The notes: a model not told the origin generated them from the letters alone. Numbered from the stretch's first letter, positions 1 through 8,289 are shown. The stretch: DNA of 64,000 nt from Aureimonas fodinaquatilis (GCF_008369445.1 NZ_VTWH01000001.1:806001-870000), one strand, 5' to 3'. Program-made: numbers and translations.

Positions 1-822
1 CTTGCTGGTCGTCGGCAGAGACTGGATGACCTGGGCGCGCGCTACGAGATACCCGCGGACGTCGTTGTGGAGCCGGTGGATGCAGGTGGGGTAAAGGCAG
101 AATGGACAACCACGCCGGCCGCGGACCCGACGCGGGTGATCATGTTTCTACATGGCGGCGGTTACATTTCCGGATCAATCAAGAGCCACCGGCATATGAT
201 CGCGCAAGCGGGGCGGGAGGCCGGCACGCGCACGCTGGCACTGGGCTACCGCCTGGCGCCCGAACATCCATTTCCGGCGGCGCTGGAAGATGCGCTGAAC
301 GGGTACCGGTTCCTGCTGTCGCGAGGTTTTTTGCCGGAAAATATCGTCATTGCCGGGGAAAGCGCTGGCGGCGGGTTGACGATCGCCACGCTGGTTTCAT
401 TGCGTGAGGCGGGCATGGCCCTGCCTGCCTGCGCATGGTGCAGTTCACCCTGGGCGGATCTGGAAATGTCGGGTGACACGATGCAAACCAAAGCTGCGGT
501 GGACCCGCTGATCCAGGGGCCGTACCTGCATGAACTGGCAACGGCGTATCTGAACGGTCTCAATCCACGCATGCCAATGGTGTCGCCGATTCATGCGGAT
601 TTACGTGGCTTGCCGCCCTTGCTGATTCAGGTCGGGTCCGACGAGACATTATTGGATGATGCGCTCCGGCTGGCCGGCGTTGCCGCGACGGCAAATGTAC
701 GGACGACGTTGCAGGTCTGGCCGCATATGATCCATGCCTGGCACTTGTTTTACGCGCAGCTTGCGGATGGCCGCCGGGCGCTGGCGGAGGTCGGAGCCTT
801 TGTGCGTGCCAATATGAGCTGA
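1..822 (+). CDS. alpha/beta hydrolase, HSL (family IV) esterase, 5' end missing
   Basis: The frame is open from base 1, so the true start lies before the window; a GTG at 67 is only an internal codon. The product is a hormone-sensitive-lipase type esterase. It shows the oxyanion-hole motif HGGGY, the nucleophile elbow GESAGG (Ser), the Asp in SDETLLDDA and the His in HMIHAW, in the family order. Such enzymes hydrolyse short-chain esters in the cytoplasm; the substrate cannot be told from sequence. No partner gene is visible on the left, and two tRNA genes follow on the right. Confidence 0.85.
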   Translation, partial: LAGRRQRLDDLGARYEIPADVVVEPVDAGGVKAEWTTTPAADPTRVIMFLHGGGYISGSIKSHRHMIAQAGREAGTRTLALGYRLAPEHPFPAALEDALNGYRFLLSRGFLPENIVIAGESAGGGLTIATLVSLREAGMALPACAWCSSPWADLEMSGDTMQTKAAVDPLIQGPYLHELATAYLNGLNPRMPMVSPIHADLRGLPPLLIQVGSDETLLDDALRLAGVAATANVRTTLQVWPHMIHAWHLFYAQLADGRRALAEVGAFVRANMS

Positions 823-830
823 ACGCACCA

Positions 831-954
831 GTAGCGCGGCGCGCAATTTGGTACCGATTAGCAAGCCATTTGGCACCAAATTCCAAGCACAAAAACACTG
901 ATTTGAGACAGCGGGCGCAAAGCTGAAGCGGTGCCAAATTGCGCACCGCGCTAC
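831..954. repeat. 25-bp imperfect inverted repeat, 74-bp spacer
   Basis: Arm 831-855 and arm 930-954 are reverse complements with two mismatches over 25 bp. The spacer contains another copy of the core, a TTTGG-CA-CCAAA palindrome near 869-880. The pair sits just after the esterase stop and before tRNA-Pro. It could be a long hairpin, a MITE-like remnant or a pair of regulator sites; no coding potential is seen. Confidence 0.6.
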
Positions 955-1058
955 AAGAACGGTGAGCCTTGCATGACCAAACGCAGAGAAATGGGGTTTC
1001 CGGGCGCATTTCCGGGCGCACCGAAAAAATTAGAATTTAGCTAACCCATTGAAAAATA

Positions 1059-1135
1059 TGGTCGGAGTGAGAGGATTCGAACCTCCGACCCCCTCGTCCC
1101 GAACGAGGTGCGCTACCAGGCTGCGCTACACTCCG
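1059..1135 (-). tRNA. tRNA-Pro (CGG)
   Basis: Read on the minus strand this folds as a cloverleaf: acceptor CGGAGTG/CACTCCG, anticodon stem CCTCG/CGAGG with loop TTCGGGA (anticodon CGG), T-loop GGTTCGAATCC, discriminator A and an encoded CCA at 1061-1059. Length is 77 nt with CCA. Confidence 0.96.
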
Positions 1136-1274
1136 AAGCCTTTTGCTGTATAATATTGCGCAGAATGCAGCGCAAGCAAACTTTCAGACTGTGAAATGCA
1201 TTTTATGTTTCTTCCCGCGTTGCCAGATACCCAACAAGGCGTTATAGGAACCTCCGCCCGGGCAATCGGGCTTT

Positions 1275-1349
1275 TGGGGCGTAGCCAAGCGGTAAGGCAG
1301 CGGTTTTTGGTACCGCCATCCCCTGGTTCGAATCCAGGCGCCCCAGCCA
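1275..1349 (+). tRNA. tRNA-Gln (TTG)
   Basis: Acceptor TGGGGCG/CGCCCCA, anticodon stem GCGGT/ACCGC with loop TTTTGGT (anticodon TTG), T-arm CCTGGTTCGAATCCAGG, discriminator G and an encoded CCA. It is divergent from tRNA-Pro and ends 32 nt before folA, so the two may be co-transcribed. Confidence 0.96.
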
Positions 1350-1381
1350 TGCCGGCCCCCGTCAATAAGAGGCTGTCCTGC

Positions 1382-1924
1382 ATGCTCAATCCCCAGCCGT
1401 TCCACCTTACAATTGTTGTCGCCATGGCCGCCCGTAACCGGGTTATCGGACTGGACGGTCAAATGCCCTGGCATGTTTCCGGTGATCTGAAGCACTACCG
1501 CGCGCTGACGATGGGAAAGCCGATGATCATGGGGCGCAAAACGCTGCAATCCATCGGCCGGATTCTGGATGGGCGTGACACAATTGTGCTGAGCCGCTCT
1601 GACACCCCTGTCATGCCCGGGGCATTGCAGGCGCAAACGCCGCAACAGGCATTGGAACTGGCCAAACAATGCGCCCGCAGCCGTTCTGCCAGCGAAATCA
1701 TCATCGCAGGCGGCGCGGAGATCTATCGGATTTTTCTGCCTGTCGTGTCCCGAATCGAATTGACGCGAATCGACGTTGAACCGGCAGGCGATGCATTCTT
1801 CCCCGAACTGCCGGACACTGAGTGGAAGACTGACGAACTGACGCCGATGCAACGAGGCCCACGCGACAGTGCGCCAGCCGAATTTGTGACTTTGACACGC
1901 CGCATACCACTTGTGGTAGAATAG
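1382..1924 (+). CDS. folA: dihydrofolate reductase
   Basis: Reduces dihydrofolate to tetrahydrofolate with NADPH. The 180-aa product has the type I DHFR signature: TIVVAMAARNRVIG, then GQMPWHVSGDLKHY (Trp of the Met20 loop and the substrate-binding Asp), MGRKTLQSIGR for NADPH binding, and IIAGGAEIY. In-frame ATGs at 1196 and 1349 would run through or overlap the tRNA-Gln gene, so ATG 1382 is chosen; it also matches the usual family N-terminus. In related genomes folA commonly precedes hflK, as here. Confidence 0.92.
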   Translation: MLNPQPFHLTIVVAMAARNRVIGLDGQMPWHVSGDLKHYRALTMGKPMIMGRKTLQSIGRILDGRDTIVLSRSDTPVMPGALQAQTPQQALELAKQCARSRSASEIIIAGGAEIYRIFLPVVSRIELTRIDVEPAGDAFFPELPDTEWKTDELTPMQRGPRDSAPAEFVTLTRRIPLVVE

Positions 1925-1991
1925 TGTGGCAGCTTTCTGCTGCAAATCCTATTAATCCCGCATTTGTGCTTTGCTGAACGCCAGTCGCTCA

Positions 1992-2020
1992 TTGAACGGG
2001 CTTGACGCAGTTCCTATAAG
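1992..2020 (+). promoter_or_regulatory. sigma70-type promoter of hflKC
   Basis: TTGAAC at 1992-1997 and TATAAG at 2015-2020 are spaced by exactly 17 nt. Initiation would be near 2027. This makes the GTG at 2029 almost leaderless and supports the downstream hflK start at 2083. Confidence 0.6.
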
Positions 2021-2082
2021 GAACATCAGTGTCGGATAATTCGCCGCAAATGATGCGGTGGTCCATGAGTGGAAGGAAATAC

Positions 2083-3255
2083 ATGCCCTGGAGCAATCAA
2101 ACGGGGAGCGGCGGTCGGAAAGGCGGCGGCGGAAATGGCGGCGGTCCTTGGGGGCAGGGGCCTCAGCCTCCAAGACCCGGTGGCAGCGGTTCGCCCGATC
2201 TTGAGGAAATTTTGCGCCGTGGTCAGGACAGGCTGCGCCGCGCCATTCCAGGTGGTGGCAATGGCGGCGGAAGCGCCGGCGGCATAGGTGGTGTTGCCAT
2301 TGGTGCGCTGGTTGTCATCGGCCTTGCCGCTGTGTGGGCAATGAACGCCATCCACGTCGTGGAACCGGGCGAAAACGGCGTTAAGGTTTTTCTCGGAAAA
2401 CCGCGTGAAGAGCTTTCCCCGCCAGGCCTGCATGTGACCATGTGGCCGCTGGAAAGCTTTGAAACGGTGCCTGCGGTGGAAAACCGCCTGCAGATTGGCA
2501 GCACTTCGGCCAACGATACGTCCGGGCTCATGCTTTCGGGCGACCAGAACATCGTGGACGTGAAGTTCTCTGTTCTTTCCTATGTGTCCGACCCGCAAGC
2601 CTATCTTTTCAAGGTAGATGATGCTCCTGGCATGCTGCGCCACGTTTCGGAAAGCGCCATGCGCGAAGTTGTTGGCCGCAATCCAGTGGACGATCTGTTC
2701 CGCGATGATCGTGCAGCCATTGCTGAAATGGTGCGCAATATCATTCAGCAGACGCTGAACAATTACGGCGCCGGAATCACCATCAACGCAGTTTCCATTG
2801 AGGAAACGGCACCGCCGACCCAGGTTGCAAGCGCCTTTGAAGAAGTGCAGCGCGCAACACAGGATCAGGGCCGCTTCGTTGATGAGGCCAATATCTACCG
2901 CAACCAGCAGCTTGGCCGGGCGCGCGGTGAGGCAGCGCAGATCAACGAAGATTCCATTGCCTATAAAAACCGCGTTATTCAGGAGGCCGTGGGTGAATCG
3001 CAGCGCTTCTCTGCGATTTTGCAGGAATATGAGCGCGCTCCGGACATTACACGCCGTCGCCTGTACCTTGAAACTCTGGAAGGCGTCATGCGCAATTCCA
3101 ACAAGGTCATCACAGACGATGCGGCCGGTGGCAACGGTGTCGTGCCTTATCTTCCGTTGACAGAACTGGACAGATTGCGCGCTGCGCCGCGCCAGACAGA
3201 TGGTGAGACGCCGAACGCACCGGCTGGCACCAACGCCGCACAGGGAAATAACTGA
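2083..3255 (+). CDS. hflK: HflK, membrane protease-regulator subunit (SPFH family)
   Basis: Forms with HflC the inner-membrane HflKC complex that surrounds and modulates the FtsH protease. The 390-aa product has a Gly-rich N-terminus, one membrane segment (about residues 75-98, IGGVAIGALVVIGLAAVWAM), then the SPFH/band-7 domain beginning VVEPGENGVKVFLGKP, and an Ala/Glu/Arg-rich coiled region. ATG 2083 is preferred to the GTG at 2029: it has a GGAAGGA ribosome site just upstream, lies after the predicted start of transcription and gives the MPWSN start typical of rhizobial HflK. Its stop overlaps the hflC start (TGATG). Confidence 0.95.
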   Translation: MPWSNQTGSGGRKGGGGNGGGPWGQGPQPPRPGGSGSPDLEEILRRGQDRLRRAIPGGGNGGGSAGGIGGVAIGALVVIGLAAVWAMNAIHVVEPGENGVKVFLGKPREELSPPGLHVTMWPLESFETVPAVENRLQIGSTSANDTSGLMLSGDQNIVDVKFSVLSYVSDPQAYLFKVDDAPGMLRHVSESAMREVVGRNPVDDLFRDDRAAIAEMVRNIIQQTLNNYGAGITINAVSIEETAPPTQVASAFEEVQRATQDQGRFVDEANIYRNQQLGRARGEAAQINEDSIAYKNRVIQEAVGESQRFSAILQEYERAPDITRRRLYLETLEGVMRNSNKVITDDAAGGNGVVPYLPLTELDRLRAAPRQTDGETPNAPAGTNAAQGNN

Positions 3256-4199
3256 TGAGCAACCGTTTTTACGCCGCAATCGCGACGATCGCGGTGATCG
3301 TAATCTTTGTGTGGAATTCGGCCTTCGTGGTTTCCGAACGTCAGCAGGCGCTGGTCTTGCGCTTTGGTGAAATTCAGCGGGTTATCAGCGAGCCGGGCCT
3401 TTACTTCAAACTGCCATTTGGCTTTGCGCAGGCTGACAATGTGCAGCTTCTGCCAAACCGTCTCTTACGCTCGGATCTGAACAATCTGCGCGTTCAGGTT
3501 TCTGGCGGTGCGTTTTATGACGTGGACGCTTTCATGGTGTACCGCATTGAAGATCCTGCTCTGTTCCGCCGCGGTGTTCGTGGTGGTCAGCTGGACGAGG
3601 CGGAGCGCCTGTTGCTGACGCGCTTTGATTCGGCAATTCGTGCAACATATGGTCGCCGCAGCTTCTCAGCAGCGCTTTCAGATGAACGTGCGTCGATGAT
3701 GGTTGAAGTGCGCGATCAGGTTCGCCCGGAAGCACAACGTCTGGGAATCGACCTGATTGACGTTCGGATCGGAAGAACCGACCTGACGCCGGAAATTTCC
3801 GAACGCACTTACGAGCGTATGGCGGCAGAACGTCTGGCAGAGGCCGAGCGTTTGCGCGCGGACGGTCAGGTTCGGGCACGCACAGTGCGCGCCACAGCCG
3901 ATCGTGAAGCATCGGAAACAGTTGCCGCAGCCCGCCGCGACGCTGCTATCCTGCAGGGTGAGGGCGAGGCGGAACGCAACGCAACCTTTGCCGCAGCGTT
4001 TGGACAGAACCCGGAATTCTTTGAATTCTATCGGTCAATGCAGGCCTATAAAACGGCGCTTGATGGCACCGGAACCACCATGGTTCTTTCGCCAACTTCC
4101 GAGTTTTTCCGGTATTTCAATACTGACAACGCCAACATGGCAGCGCCATCGGTGCCCACCAGTGCAGCACCTGCGGTGCCCGCTGCCGGGGCCAACTGA
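3255..4199 (+). CDS. hflC: HflC, membrane protease-regulator subunit (SPFH family)
   Basis: Partner of HflK in the FtsH-associated complex. The 314-aa product begins with a membrane anchor (residues 5-24), followed by VVSERQQALVLRFGEIQRV, the standard opening of the HflC band-7 domain, and the DVRIGRTDLTPEISERTYERM block. The ATG overlaps the hflK stop, so translation is coupled. The C-terminus is Ala/Pro-rich. Confidence 0.96.
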   Translation: MSNRFYAAIATIAVIVIFVWNSAFVVSERQQALVLRFGEIQRVISEPGLYFKLPFGFAQADNVQLLPNRLLRSDLNNLRVQVSGGAFYDVDAFMVYRIEDPALFRRGVRGGQLDEAERLLLTRFDSAIRATYGRRSFSAALSDERASMMVEVRDQVRPEAQRLGIDLIDVRIGRTDLTPEISERTYERMAAERLAEAERLRADGQVRARTVRATADREASETVAAARRDAAILQGEGEAERNATFAAAFGQNPEFFEFYRSMQAYKTALDGTGTTMVLSPTSEFFRYFNTDNANMAAPSVPTSAAPAVPAAGAN

Positions 4200-4249
4200 C
4201 GTAGAAGCCGTCTGAGGACTTTGCGTCGGAAACTGCCTTGAACCAAATA

Positions 4250-4288
4250 AAGACGCTTTCACCCTGCAGAAACGGGTGAAAGTGTCTT
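4250..4288 (+). terminator. strong hairpin between hflC and degP
   Basis: A perfect 15-bp inverted repeat (4250-4264 and 4274-4288, stem AAGACGCTTTCACCC) with a 9-nt loop follows hflC. The T-tract is weak (CTTTG), so it is either a terminator or an RNA-stabilising hairpin. The GTG at 4276, an in-frame upstream start for degP, lies inside its right arm. Confidence 0.65.
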
Positions 4289-4329
4289 TGATTCCGGTAT
4301 CAGCATTCCACGCAAAGGACCCAGACCGA

Positions 4330-5964
4330 ATGGCTTCTGTTCTTCACCGATCCGGATCTGTGTCAAAGCAACTCCGAAGCGGTTTTGCCTCCTGGAAAAT
4401 GCTGGTTGCCCTTATGGCCGCCTTGCCATTTTTTGCCATTGCGCCGCTGGCCGCGCAGGGCGTTATTCCTCCGCCTGCCGAAGGCCAGCAGATTGCACCG
4501 CAGCGCCCACCGGCAAATGGTGAAGCGGCTGGCACCTACAATCCATTGCGCAGCCATGGCGGACCCGGTTCCGTTGCAGACGTGGCGGATCCATTGCTGG
4601 ACGCGGTGGTGAACATTTCCACTTCGCAGCGAGTGGACCGGTCTTCAGCACAAGTGCCTGAGCTTTCCGCTCCTCCAGGTTCTCCACTGCAGGAATTTTT
4701 TGACGAGCTTCTGAAAGGAGACGGCAATCAGGGCGCTCGTCGCGTTCAGTCACTCGGCTCCGGATTTGTGATCGACCCTTCAGGAATTATTGTCACAAAC
4801 CAGCACGTTATCAGCGATGCGGATGAAATCACCGCCAATTTTGCCGATGGTTCATCATTGCCTGCGACCCTTGTTGGATCAGACCTGAAAACCGACATTG
4901 CCGTGTTGAAAGTTGAGCCGTCCAGACCGCTTGCGTCTGTGGATTTTGGCGACAGCGATACTGTGCGAATTGGCGATTGGGTGATGGCAATTGGCAACCC
5001 TTTCGGTTTGGGCGGTACTGTCACCCTTGGCATTGTCTCCGCTCGCGGTCGCAACATCAATGCCGGCCCGTACGACAACTTCATCCAGACAGATGCCGCC
5101 ATCAACCGCGGCAATAGCGGCGGGCCATTGTTCGACATGGATGGCAAGGTCGTTGGTATCAATACCGCGATCATCTCCCCCACAGGAGGGTCAATCGGCA
5201 TTGGCTTTGCCATACCTTCACTGATGGCAGAGGCGGTCATCGGCCAACTGCGTGAGTTTGGTGAAACGCGCCGTGGCTGGCTTGGCTTGCGTCTGCAGGA
5301 AGTGACCGAGGAAATTGCACAGGGTCTGGGTTTGCCCAACGAGGACGGCGCCCTTGTCATGGGCATTATTCCCAAAGGACCGACTGATATTGGTCAGATC
5401 GAGATTGGCGATGTGATTGTGCGTTTCGACGGCCGGCGTGTGCCCACATCCCGCGATCTGCCACGAATGGTGGCTGAAACCGAAGTTGGCAAGCGGGTGG
5501 TGCTGGACATTCTGCGCAAGCCTGATCTGGAAACCCCAGCCACCGAGCTGAAGGTGGAAATCGAGCTGGGGCGGCTTGAAGACGGCGAAAAGTCTTTGCA
5601 GACCACCGAAGAAGATCGTGAAGGTTCAGAACCAGCCGGCGAACCTGAAGCAGCAGAAGCACAACCCGGTCTGACCCTTGGGATGTGGTTTGCAGATATG
5701 TCTGACGAGCTGCGCACCCGCTACGGGCTGGAAGAAAGTGTCACTGGTGTTGTTGTAACTGAAGTGGACCCGCAATCTGCCGCCGCTGAAAAAGGTATTG
5801 AAGCTGGTATGGTTATCAGCCGGGTGGGGCAGGAGCCTGTGTCGACCGGGGATGAACTTCGGGAAAAGCTGTTGAAGCAGCACGCGGATGGCCGCCGCAA
5901 CGCACTGTTGCTGGTGGCATCCAGCAATGGCGATTTGCGGCTTGTTGTGGTGCCTTTGGATTAA
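4330..5964 (+). CDS. degP: DegP/HtrA-type periplasmic serine protease (Do family)
   Basis: Degrades or refolds damaged periplasmic proteins. The 544-aa product has an N-terminal hydrophobic export segment (MLVALMAALPFFAIAPLAAQG), a trypsin-like domain with triad His in NQHVIS, Asp in KTDIAVLKV and Ser in NRGNSGGPL, and two PDZ domains (about 300-400 and 440-540), the second after a Glu-rich linker. ATG 4330 is chosen because the in-frame GTG at 4276 falls inside a strong hairpin. It stands directly after hflKC, and both act in envelope protein quality control. Confidence 0.93.
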   Translation: MASVLHRSGSVSKQLRSGFASWKMLVALMAALPFFAIAPLAAQGVIPPPAEGQQIAPQRPPANGEAAGTYNPLRSHGGPGSVADVADPLLDAVVNISTSQRVDRSSAQVPELSAPPGSPLQEFFDELLKGDGNQGARRVQSLGSGFVIDPSGIIVTNQHVISDADEITANFADGSSLPATLVGSDLKTDIAVLKVEPSRPLASVDFGDSDTVRIGDWVMAIGNPFGLGGTVTLGIVSARGRNINAGPYDNFIQTDAAINRGNSGGPLFDMDGKVVGINTAIISPTGGSIGIGFAIPSLMAEAVIGQLREFGETRRGWLGLRLQEVTEEIAQGLGLPNEDGALVMGIIPKGPTDIGQIEIGDVIVRFDGRRVPTSRDLPRMVAETEVGKRVVLDILRKPDLETPATELKVEIELGRLEDGEKSLQTTEEDREGSEPAGEPEAAEAQPGLTLGMWFADMSDELRTRYGLEESVTGVVVTEVDPQSAAAEKGIEAGMVISRVGQEPVSTGDELREKLLKQHADGRRNALLLVASSNGDLRLVVVPLD

Positions 5965-5965
5965 A

Positions 5966-6213
5966 GCATTGTCTTGGCGTTGGAACGAAGTCGTTTCAAC
6001 GAGAAATGCTTAGAGCGATTCCTCTGATCTTCGATCATCCGGAACGCTCTAATTCTTTGTTCTGTCGCATTGTCTTGCGGTTGAAACGAGATCGTTTCAA
6101 CGAGAAATGCTTAGAGCGTTTCCTCTGATCTTCGATCCTCCGGAACGCTCTAATTCTTTGTTCTGTCGCATTGTCTTGCCGTTGAAAACGAAATCGTTTC
6201 AACGAGAAATGCT
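5966..6213. repeat. 101-bp tandem repeat, about 2.4 copies
   Basis: Copies begin at 5966, 6067 and 6168, a constant 101-bp period. Each unit carries a type 1 palindrome (GTTGAAACGA..TCGTTTCAAC, bounded by GCATTGTCTTG and GAGAAATGC) and a type 2 palindrome (AGAGCGTTTCC ... GGAACGCTCT). The third copy stops after type 1. The array fills the gap between convergent degP and serB. Single, more diverged copies occur at seven other places in the window. Confidence 0.92.
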
Positions 6214-6220
6214 TTGGACA

Positions 6221-7105
6221 CTATCCAGCTGCAAAGTCGCGTGCGCTGTAACCTTGCAGAAACAGCAGCGCAGTCAAATCTCCGTAATTGATGCGATGCT
6301 GCGCCTGAGCAGCAACCGCAGGCTTGGCGTGCAATGCCACGCCCGTGCCAGCGGCCAAAATCATGGGCAGATCATTGGCACCATCGCCCACCGCAATCGC
6401 ATCTTCCACCGTCAGGCCATTGGCTTTGGCTATCTCGTGCAGTGCGCTCAGTTTGGCGTCGGCTCCCAAAATCGGCTCCGCCACCGTTCCGTCCAGCCTG
6501 TCTCCGTCAACGTTTAGCTGATTGGCGCGATTTTCCTGGAAGCCCAAGCGCTCTGCAATAACGCTCGTGAATGCAGTGAAACCACCGGAAACAAGCGCCG
6601 TGTATGCGCCGCTGGCCCGCATTGTCGCCACCAGTTCACGCCCGCCGGCAGCCATTGTGATACGGTTGGCAATAACGTCGCCAATTTTGCTTGATGGCAG
6701 ATCTTTTAACAAAGCCACGCGCTTGCGAAGCGCGGGTTCAAAGGCAATCTCGCCATTCATCGCATGTGCGGTGATGGCCGCCACCTGATCCTTGATACCA
6801 ATTTCTGCCGCCAGTTCGTCGATGCACTCCTGGTCAATCATGGTGGAGTCCATGTCCGCAATGAGAATGGATTTCCGCCGCCCTTTAACCGGCTGGATAA
6901 TGCAGTCCACCGCTTCACCCAGCGCCAGGCGTTGCAATCTTTCGATCACTTCCGGCGTGGGGGCCTCTTCCGTCACGAGGTCGCAAGCGGTATCAGCTTC
7001 CAGCCAGAACAATTGCGCTTCGCCAATGATGTCTTGTGCATCTTCGGCCAGAATGCGTGAAACTCTGGGGTCATTGCGTGCCGAGATCAACGTAATCACA
7101 TACAT
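6221..7105 (-). CDS. serB: phosphoserine phosphatase
   Basis: Final step of serine synthesis, from phosphoserine to serine and phosphate. The 294-aa HAD-family product has motif I ILIADMDSTMIDQECIDELA (nucleophile and acid Asp), the SGGFTAF motif II (Ser), a conserved Lys in the NQLNVDGDRLDG region and motif III AVGDGANDLPMI. About 75 N-terminal residues precede the HAD core, as in rhizobial SerB. It is divergent from miaA, with only 23 bp between the starts. Confidence 0.95.
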   Translation of the reverse strand: MYVITLISARNDPRVSRILAEDAQDIIGEAQLFWLEADTACDLVTEEAPTPEVIERLQRLALGEAVDCIIQPVKGRRKSILIADMDSTMIDQECIDELAAEIGIKDQVAAITAHAMNGEIAFEPALRKRVALLKDLPSSKIGDVIANRITMAAGGRELVATMRASGAYTALVSGGFTAFTSVIAERLGFQENRANQLNVDGDRLDGTVAEPILGADAKLSALHEIAKANGLTVEDAIAVGDGANDLPMILAAGTGVALHAKPAVAAQAQHRINYGDLTALLFLQGYSARDFAAG

Positions 7106-7128
7106 TCCGAAAGCCCAACCATAACGAT

Positions 7129-8010
7129 ATGAAACAGATTGATGCAGTTCTGATAGCCGGGCCTACCGCCAGCGGCAAGTCGAAGCTGGCGCTGGAACTG
7201 GCACTGGCGCATGACGGAGTTGTGATCAATGCAGATTCCATACAGGTCTATGCGGGCTTGCGGATTCTGACAGCGCGCCCTTCGCCAGATGAAATGCAGG
7301 GAATTTCTCATCGTCTCTACGGCCATGCTGACCCCACGCAGCCTTATTCAACTGGAATATGGCTGCGACAGGCGGCAGACGAGCTTGAATCGGTGCTGAC
7401 CAGCGGAAAACTGCCCATTTTTGTTGGCGGGACCGGGCTTTATTTCCGCGCTTTGACCCAGGGTCTGGATGACATGCCGGAAATTCCTGCCGAGCTGCGC
7501 CAGGACCTGCGTGATCAAATGGCTGAAAGAGGGCCTGCGGCTCTGCATCAGGAACTTTTGCTTCTGGACGCTGTTGCCGCGCAACGCATCAAAGCCAGCG
7601 ACAGTCAGCGAATTTTGCGGGCACTGGAACTGATCAGAACAAGCGGCAAGGCTTTGGACACCCTTCAGGCCGGTGCGGGACGAGCCCTGCTTTCCGGCAG
7701 GCATTTGCGCAAAATTGTTCTGGTACCGGAACGTGCCGTGCTCAGGCAGCGCATAGCCGTGCGCTTTGAACGGATGATGCAGGAAGGTGCCATGCAGGAG
7801 GCGCTGGATTTTGCCGCTGTTCCCGGCGCTATGGATCACTCTGCCGCGCTGGCAATTGGTGTTCGGGAAATGCTGGCGCATGCGCGCGGCGAAACGAGGC
7901 TGGAACAGGCCGTGCAACTGGCGATAACCCGGACAAGGCAATATGCGAAGCGGCAGGAAACGTGGTTTCGCAACCAGTTTGATGAGAGCTGGGAACGCAT
8001 GGTGACATGA
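7129..8010 (+). CDS. miaA: tRNA dimethylallyltransferase
   Basis: Adds a dimethylallyl group to A37 of tRNAs that read UNN codons. The 293-aa product opens with the P-loop IAGPTASGKSKLA, followed by VINADSIQVY, the GGTGLYFRALTQG block and the C-terminal region RTRQYAKRQETWFRNQF typical of MiaA. The downstream gap holds the ilv leader region. Confidence 0.95.
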   Translation: MKQIDAVLIAGPTASGKSKLALELALAHDGVVINADSIQVYAGLRILTARPSPDEMQGISHRLYGHADPTQPYSTGIWLRQAADELESVLTSGKLPIFVGGTGLYFRALTQGLDDMPEIPAELRQDLRDQMAERGPAALHQELLLLDAVAAQRIKASDSQRILRALELIRTSGKALDTLQAGAGRALLSGRHLRKIVLVPERAVLRQRIAVRFERMMQEGAMQEALDFAAVPGAMDHSAALAIGVREMLAHARGETRLEQAVQLAITRTRQYAKRQETWFRNQFDESWERMVT

Positions 8011-8072
8011 CGTAAAATCGCTCTGGTTGGAAGCAGTCCTGCATTTTACCCGATGTGATTGAAAAAACGGTG

Positions 8073-8101
8073 TTGACTGACCTCAAACATGGGCATATCG
8101 T
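8073..8101 (+). promoter_or_regulatory. candidate promoter of the ilvIH leader
   Basis: TTGACT at 8073-8078 and TATCGT at 8096-8101 are 17 nt apart. Initiation near 8107 would place the leader-peptide ATG (8110) almost at the RNA 5' end. The -10 match is weak. Confidence 0.4.
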
Positions 8102-8109
8102 CTCGCTCC

Positions 8110-8163
8110 ATGAAGACAAATGTACTCATTCTCGTACGAAGGCGCACACGCGAGGCGGTATAG
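8110..8163 (+). CDS. ilv leader peptide (17 aa) with Val-Leu-Ile-Leu-Val run
   Basis: The short frame reads MKTNVLILVRRRTREAV and then TAG. Residues 5-9 are five consecutive branched-chain codons (GTA CTC ATT CTC GTA). It lies just upstream of a stable hairpin, a rho-independent terminator and ilvI, which is the standard arrangement of a ribosome-mediated attenuator. Ribosome stalling at these codons when Val, Leu or Ile is scarce would be expected to prevent termination. Confidence 0.8.
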   Translation: MKTNVLILVRRRTREAV

Positions 8164-8220
8164 ACCGTCCGGCTGATGCCACGTGTGCGCGAAAGACAGG
8201 CCCCTCGAAGGGCCTTTTTT
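8142..8220 (+). promoter_or_regulatory. ilvIH attenuator: pause hairpin plus terminator
   Basis: A perfect 9-bp stem pairs GCGCACACG (8142-8150) with CGTGTGCGC (8182-8190). Its left arm lies inside the leader-peptide codons, directly after the branched-chain run. It is followed by a terminator: AGGCCC (8198-8203), loop CTCGAA, GGGCCT (8210-8215), then T residues to 8220. I could not identify the alternative antiterminator pairing with certainty. Confidence 0.78.
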
Positions 8221-8289
8221 ATTGCCCTGATTTCTGGAAAAACGAAGCGCCCGAACAACCGACCGTTCGCCAACAAAGAGCAGACAGCT

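Noticed and set aside
560-1021. 153-codon minus-strand frame over the esterase end and inverted repeat
   Set aside because: It overlaps the conserved esterase catalytic His region and ends in repeat DNA; no domain, no ribosome site.
1059-1349. Integrated element at the tRNA pair
   Set aside because: Both tRNAs are intact, and no integrase or duplicated 3' end is seen in the flanking sequence.
2026-3279. 417-codon open frame on the minus strand across hflK
   Set aside because: It is antisense to a fully conserved hflK, has no recognisable domain, and its composition reflects the complement of a GC-rich gene.
4276-4329. GTG 4276 as degP start
   Set aside because: It lies in the right arm of a perfect 15-bp hairpin; ATG 4330 leads into a normal export signal.
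5966-6213. CRISPR array
   Set aside because: The repeats are contiguous 101-bp tandem copies without unique spacers, and there are no cas genes; the repeated palindromes belong to a dispersed intergenic family.
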